In this document: positions 4,614-6,156 of the stretch, one piece after another
Position numbering within the stretch: position 1 is the first letter of the stretch
Layout of the letters: each line of letters begins with the position of its first letter
Source of the DNA: Alphaproteobacteria bacterium
GTDB lineage: Bacteria > Pseudomonadota > Alphaproteobacteria > RF32 > CAG-239
Length of the DNA stretch: 6,156 bases
Reading direction: 5' to 3'
Assembly (NCBI GenBank): GCA_017477035.1
Contig: JAFUXW010000288.1
Coordinates: 1 to 6,156, forward strand
Notes under the pieces: model-generated
Databases searched by the model: none
What the model was told of the DNA's origin: nothing
Seen by the model: the letters and a program-made list of their open reading frames with translations, nothing else
Made by a program: the position numbers and the translations under genes

Positions 4614-5603
4614 ATGGAAAAAGGTCATTCAGCCAGACTTGAAAAAGTTGAAAACATGATACGGCTTATCAACCGAATGGCCGGCTCTACCGAGGGTATC
4701 AGCCTCATGGATATTATGAGCGAATATCGTGTTTGCCGCCGCACTGCCGAACGAATGTTAAACGTTATAAAGGCAATCTATGCGGCTCAACTTGAAGAGG
4801 TTGATAACGGGGAGAATTACAAAGCTTACCGTTTGCAGGAATTATATCGCCAAGGGCCAATAAAACTTTCTCCGCAAGAACTGACCTGTTTGACTAAAGC
4901 CGTAAAGTTAGCCGAGCGTGATAAACTGAGCAATCTGGCTCATGATTTAAAAGCATTGGAAAGTCGGCTTAAGGCTATTTGCAAACACAAAGATTTATTA
5001 GACAGCGAATATTTTTCGGAAATAGAAGACGTCGGAATGGTTGCCGGACCGAAATATAAGGTAGATTCGGAACTCTTGAGCAAAATTCGAAATGCTGTTA
5101 CAAATTGGCAAGAAATTGTCGTTACGCATAAATTGCGGGCAACCGGCGAAATAAAAAAGTTTCAAATTCAACCATACGGCATTTTATATGGAACCAGACC
5201 GTATTTAGTTGCCTATTTGCCGGAAGAACAAGATTATCGTTATTTTTGCATTTCCAATATATTAAAAGCGGAAATGACGGACATCAGGTTTACGCGAAAC
5301 GAACAATTTTCTCTTAAAGAATATGCCGAGCGTTCTTTCGGCAGTTTTCAGGAAGAACCCATAAATGTTGTTTGGAAAGTCAGCTCCAATCGTGCCGAAG
5401 ATGCCGTAAATTATCAATTTCATCCCTCGCAGACCATTGAGAGACAAACCGATGGCAGTCTGATTGTGCGGTTTACGGCCGGCGGAATGAAAGAAATGTG
5501 CTGGCATTTATTCACTTGGGAAGGCGATATTCAGATTTTAGAGCCGGAATCCTTAAAAGAAACAATGCATCATCTGTTGGATAAAGCTAAGAAATCTTTA
5601 TAA
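4614..5603 (+). CDS. WYL-domain transcriptional regulator, 329 aa
   Basis: Residues about 12-75 form a winged helix (IRLINRMAGSTEGISLMDIM, then CRRTAERMLNVI, with a wing near EEVDNGENYKAYRL). LSPQELTCLTKAVKLA begins a helical linker. Residues 150-225 are the WYL domain: QPYGILYGTRPYLVAYLPE (motif residues Pro196-Tyr197-Leu198, in place of Trp-Tyr-Leu), then YRYFCISNIL. Residues 248-325 are the C-terminal WCX extension, with FQEEPINVVW, FHPSQ, DGSLIVRF and EMCWHLFTWEGDIQILEPES. WYL proteins of this layout, such as CapW and BrxR, are ligand-sensing repressors of defence operons; the WYL fold is thought to bind nucleic acid or nucleotides. Here it is the last gene of the operon. GAGGA overlaps the stop of the RNase gene and lies six bases before this ATG, so translation should be coupled. 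Its stop overlaps the stop of the convergent DnaQ-like gene. What it controls is inferred from position only. Confidence 0.9.
   Translation: MEKGHSARLEKVENMIRLINRMAGSTEGISLMDIMSEYRVCRRTAERMLNVIKAIYAAQLEEVDNGENYKAYRLQELYRQGPIKLSPQELTCLTKAVKLAERDKLSNLAHDLKALESRLKAICKHKDLLDSEYFSEIEDVGMVAGPKYKVDSELLSKIRNAVTNWQEIVVTHKLRATGEIKKFQIQPYGILYGTRPYLVAYLPEEQDYRYFCISNILKAEMTDIRFTRNEQFSLKEYAERSFGSFQEEPINVVWKVSSNRAEDAVNYQFHPSQTIERQTDGSLIVRFTAGGMKEMCWHLFTWEGDIQILEPESLKETMHHLLDKAKKSL
5598..5603. other. Overlapping convergent stop codons
   Basis: The palindrome TTATAA holds the TAA of the WYL gene (5601-5603) and, on the other strand, the TAA of the degenerate DnaQ-like gene (5598-5600). The two genes overlap by six bases and there is no room for a terminator between them. 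Confidence 0.85.
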
Positions 5604-6089
5604 ATTTTGTAGTTTAGAATAAAGCTGAACACAATAATCGCACTCATTCTCTTTAAAGTTAAACAAATCGGAATCTTTTAACTTGAGTTTGCAACCGACA
5701 TCAACAATGTCATTTTCCTCCATACCTGTTTTTACATAGAGCATTTCTTTTAAATCTATAAATGTATTTGGCAGCGACTGTTCCAGTTCTCGTTCCAAAA
5801 CAGATTTTGTTTGTTGAGCATCATAGCAAACAATATCTTTATTGCCTATGAAAACCAAAAAATCTTCTTTCAATTCGCTGATTGTCTTAGAATTTTCAAC
5901 TTGTTTACGCGATAAACCATAAAACAAATCTATAAAATTAGGTAGTTTATCCTGCGGATTAACCGGCGTATAAAATCTTTTCCCCATGAGATATCCTTGT
6001 TCATTAAATTCTATGGCATGAATGGAAAGGATTTTGCCCTCATAAGGATTCTTTCCCGTTGTTTTAACAAATAGTGCTATTTTATTCAT
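5598..6089 (-). CDS. Degenerate DnaQ-like protein, predicted exonuclease-dead paralog
   Basis: This 163-residue protein has the same length as the DnaQ-like protein at 1450-1941 and aligns with it without gaps for about 108 residues: TTG (10-12), Pro15, Lys19, Ile23, Ala25, Glu27, Gly36, Phe39, NP (44-45), GL (58-59), Thr69, Glu72, FL-FI (77-81), EL (101-102) and Asn108 are shared, and the YxKL end matches with a one-residue shift. All catalytic positions are changed: Asp7 and Glu9 of ExoI become Phe7 and Lys9 (LFVKTTG), HN of ExoII becomes Tyr89-Asp90 with Thr94 at the aspartate site, and the ExoIII His and Asp become Asn and Glu. The frame is fully open with AGGAG six bases before the ATG, so it looks like a maintained pseudoenzyme rather than a decaying gene. 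A weak family search might miss the relationship. It converges on the WYL gene. Confidence 0.75.
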   Translation of the reverse strand: MNKIALFVKTTGKNPYEGKILSIHAIEFNEQGYLMGKRFYTPVNPQDKLPNFIDLFYGLSRKQVENSKTISELKEDFLVFIGNKDIVCYDAQQTKSVLERELEQSLPNTFIDLKEMLYVKTGMEENDIVDVGCKLKLKDSDLFNFKENECDYCVQLYSKLQNL

Positions 6090-6095
6090 CTTTAT

Positions 6096-6121
6096 CTCCT
6101 TTTGCGGTTAAGTTCTTATAC
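6096..6121 (-). promoter_or_regulatory. Leader of the degenerate DnaQ-like gene, resembling that of its paralog
   Basis: On the minus strand GTATAAGAA (6113-6121) followed by CTT and later AGGAG (6096-6100) resembles GTATAAGAA (1960-1968), CTT and AGGAG before the other DnaQ-like gene. TATAAG might be a -10 box in both. Just upstream, TTGGCGCAA could be a decayed form of the GTGTCGCAA end of the 19-nt element. The matches are short and partly reflect the ribosome-binding site. Confidence 0.3.
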
Positions 6122-6156
6122 ATTTGCGCCAACATATAACATTTTGATAGAGGTCT

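Noticed and set aside
4394..4615. Minus-strand open frame of 73 codons
   Set aside because: Antisense to the conserved C-terminal motifs of the RNase J-like gene; Ser/Cys/Leu-rich composition typical of a shadow.
5262..5507. Minus-strand open frame of 81 codons
   Set aside because: Antisense to the conserved WCX region of the WYL gene, with no independent support.
1..6156. CRISPR array, tRNA, rRNA or complete insertion sequence
   Set aside because: I saw no regularly spaced repeats, no tRNA-like cloverleaf, no rRNA sequence and no transposase with terminal repeats.

Overview
This is an AT-rich bacterial window, mostly coding, with good Shine-Dalgarno sites (AGGAG/AAAGGA type) in front of most genes. 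No rRNA, tRNA, CRISPR array or complete insertion sequence is visible. The exonuclease-like protein resembles the proteobacterial DnaQ (epsilon) family. The WYL regulator has the extended form I associate, from memory, with Alphaproteobacteria. A low-GC proteobacterium, possibly a host-associated alphaproteobacterium, is therefore my best guess, but this is inference.

Left part (1-1433): a Bro-N (phage antirepressor-like) gene on the minus strand starts normally but departs from its family at about base 109 and stops soon after. An open plus-strand frame entering from the left edge may be what replaced its 3' end. A divergent plus-strand gene (809-1417) encodes a 202-residue protein I do not recognise. 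It ends inside the loop of a strong inverted repeat that separates it from the next gene.

Core (1450-6089): a short XRE-family repressor gene and a stand-alone DnaQ-like exonuclease gene lie on the minus strand. Divergent from them is a tightly packed plus-strand operon of three genes: a PD-(D/E)XK nuclease-like protein, an RNase J-like beta-CASP metallo-beta-lactamase, and a WYL-domain regulator. A second DnaQ-like gene converges on the end of the operon, and the two stop codons share a 6-bp palindrome. The two DnaQ-like proteins are both 163 residues and align without gaps for about 108 residues. The first has lost the ExoII aspartate (Ala94); the second has lost all the catalytic positions.

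Regulation: the intergenic DNA around the XRE gene holds a 19-nt element, TGCGACCGAWTGTGTCGYA, in two inverted copies. One copy leads the nuclease-like operon and the other leads the first DnaQ-like gene, each about 40-50 nt before the start codon and followed by a similar AACTTTTTAGGAGA ribosome-binding region. An A/T-rich inverted repeat next to the XRE gene is a likely operator for that repressor. My reading is a compact accessory module: two nuclease-like enzymes, two transcriptional regulators and two apparently inactive exonuclease folds under common control. A defence or RNA-processing role is plausible but unproven.
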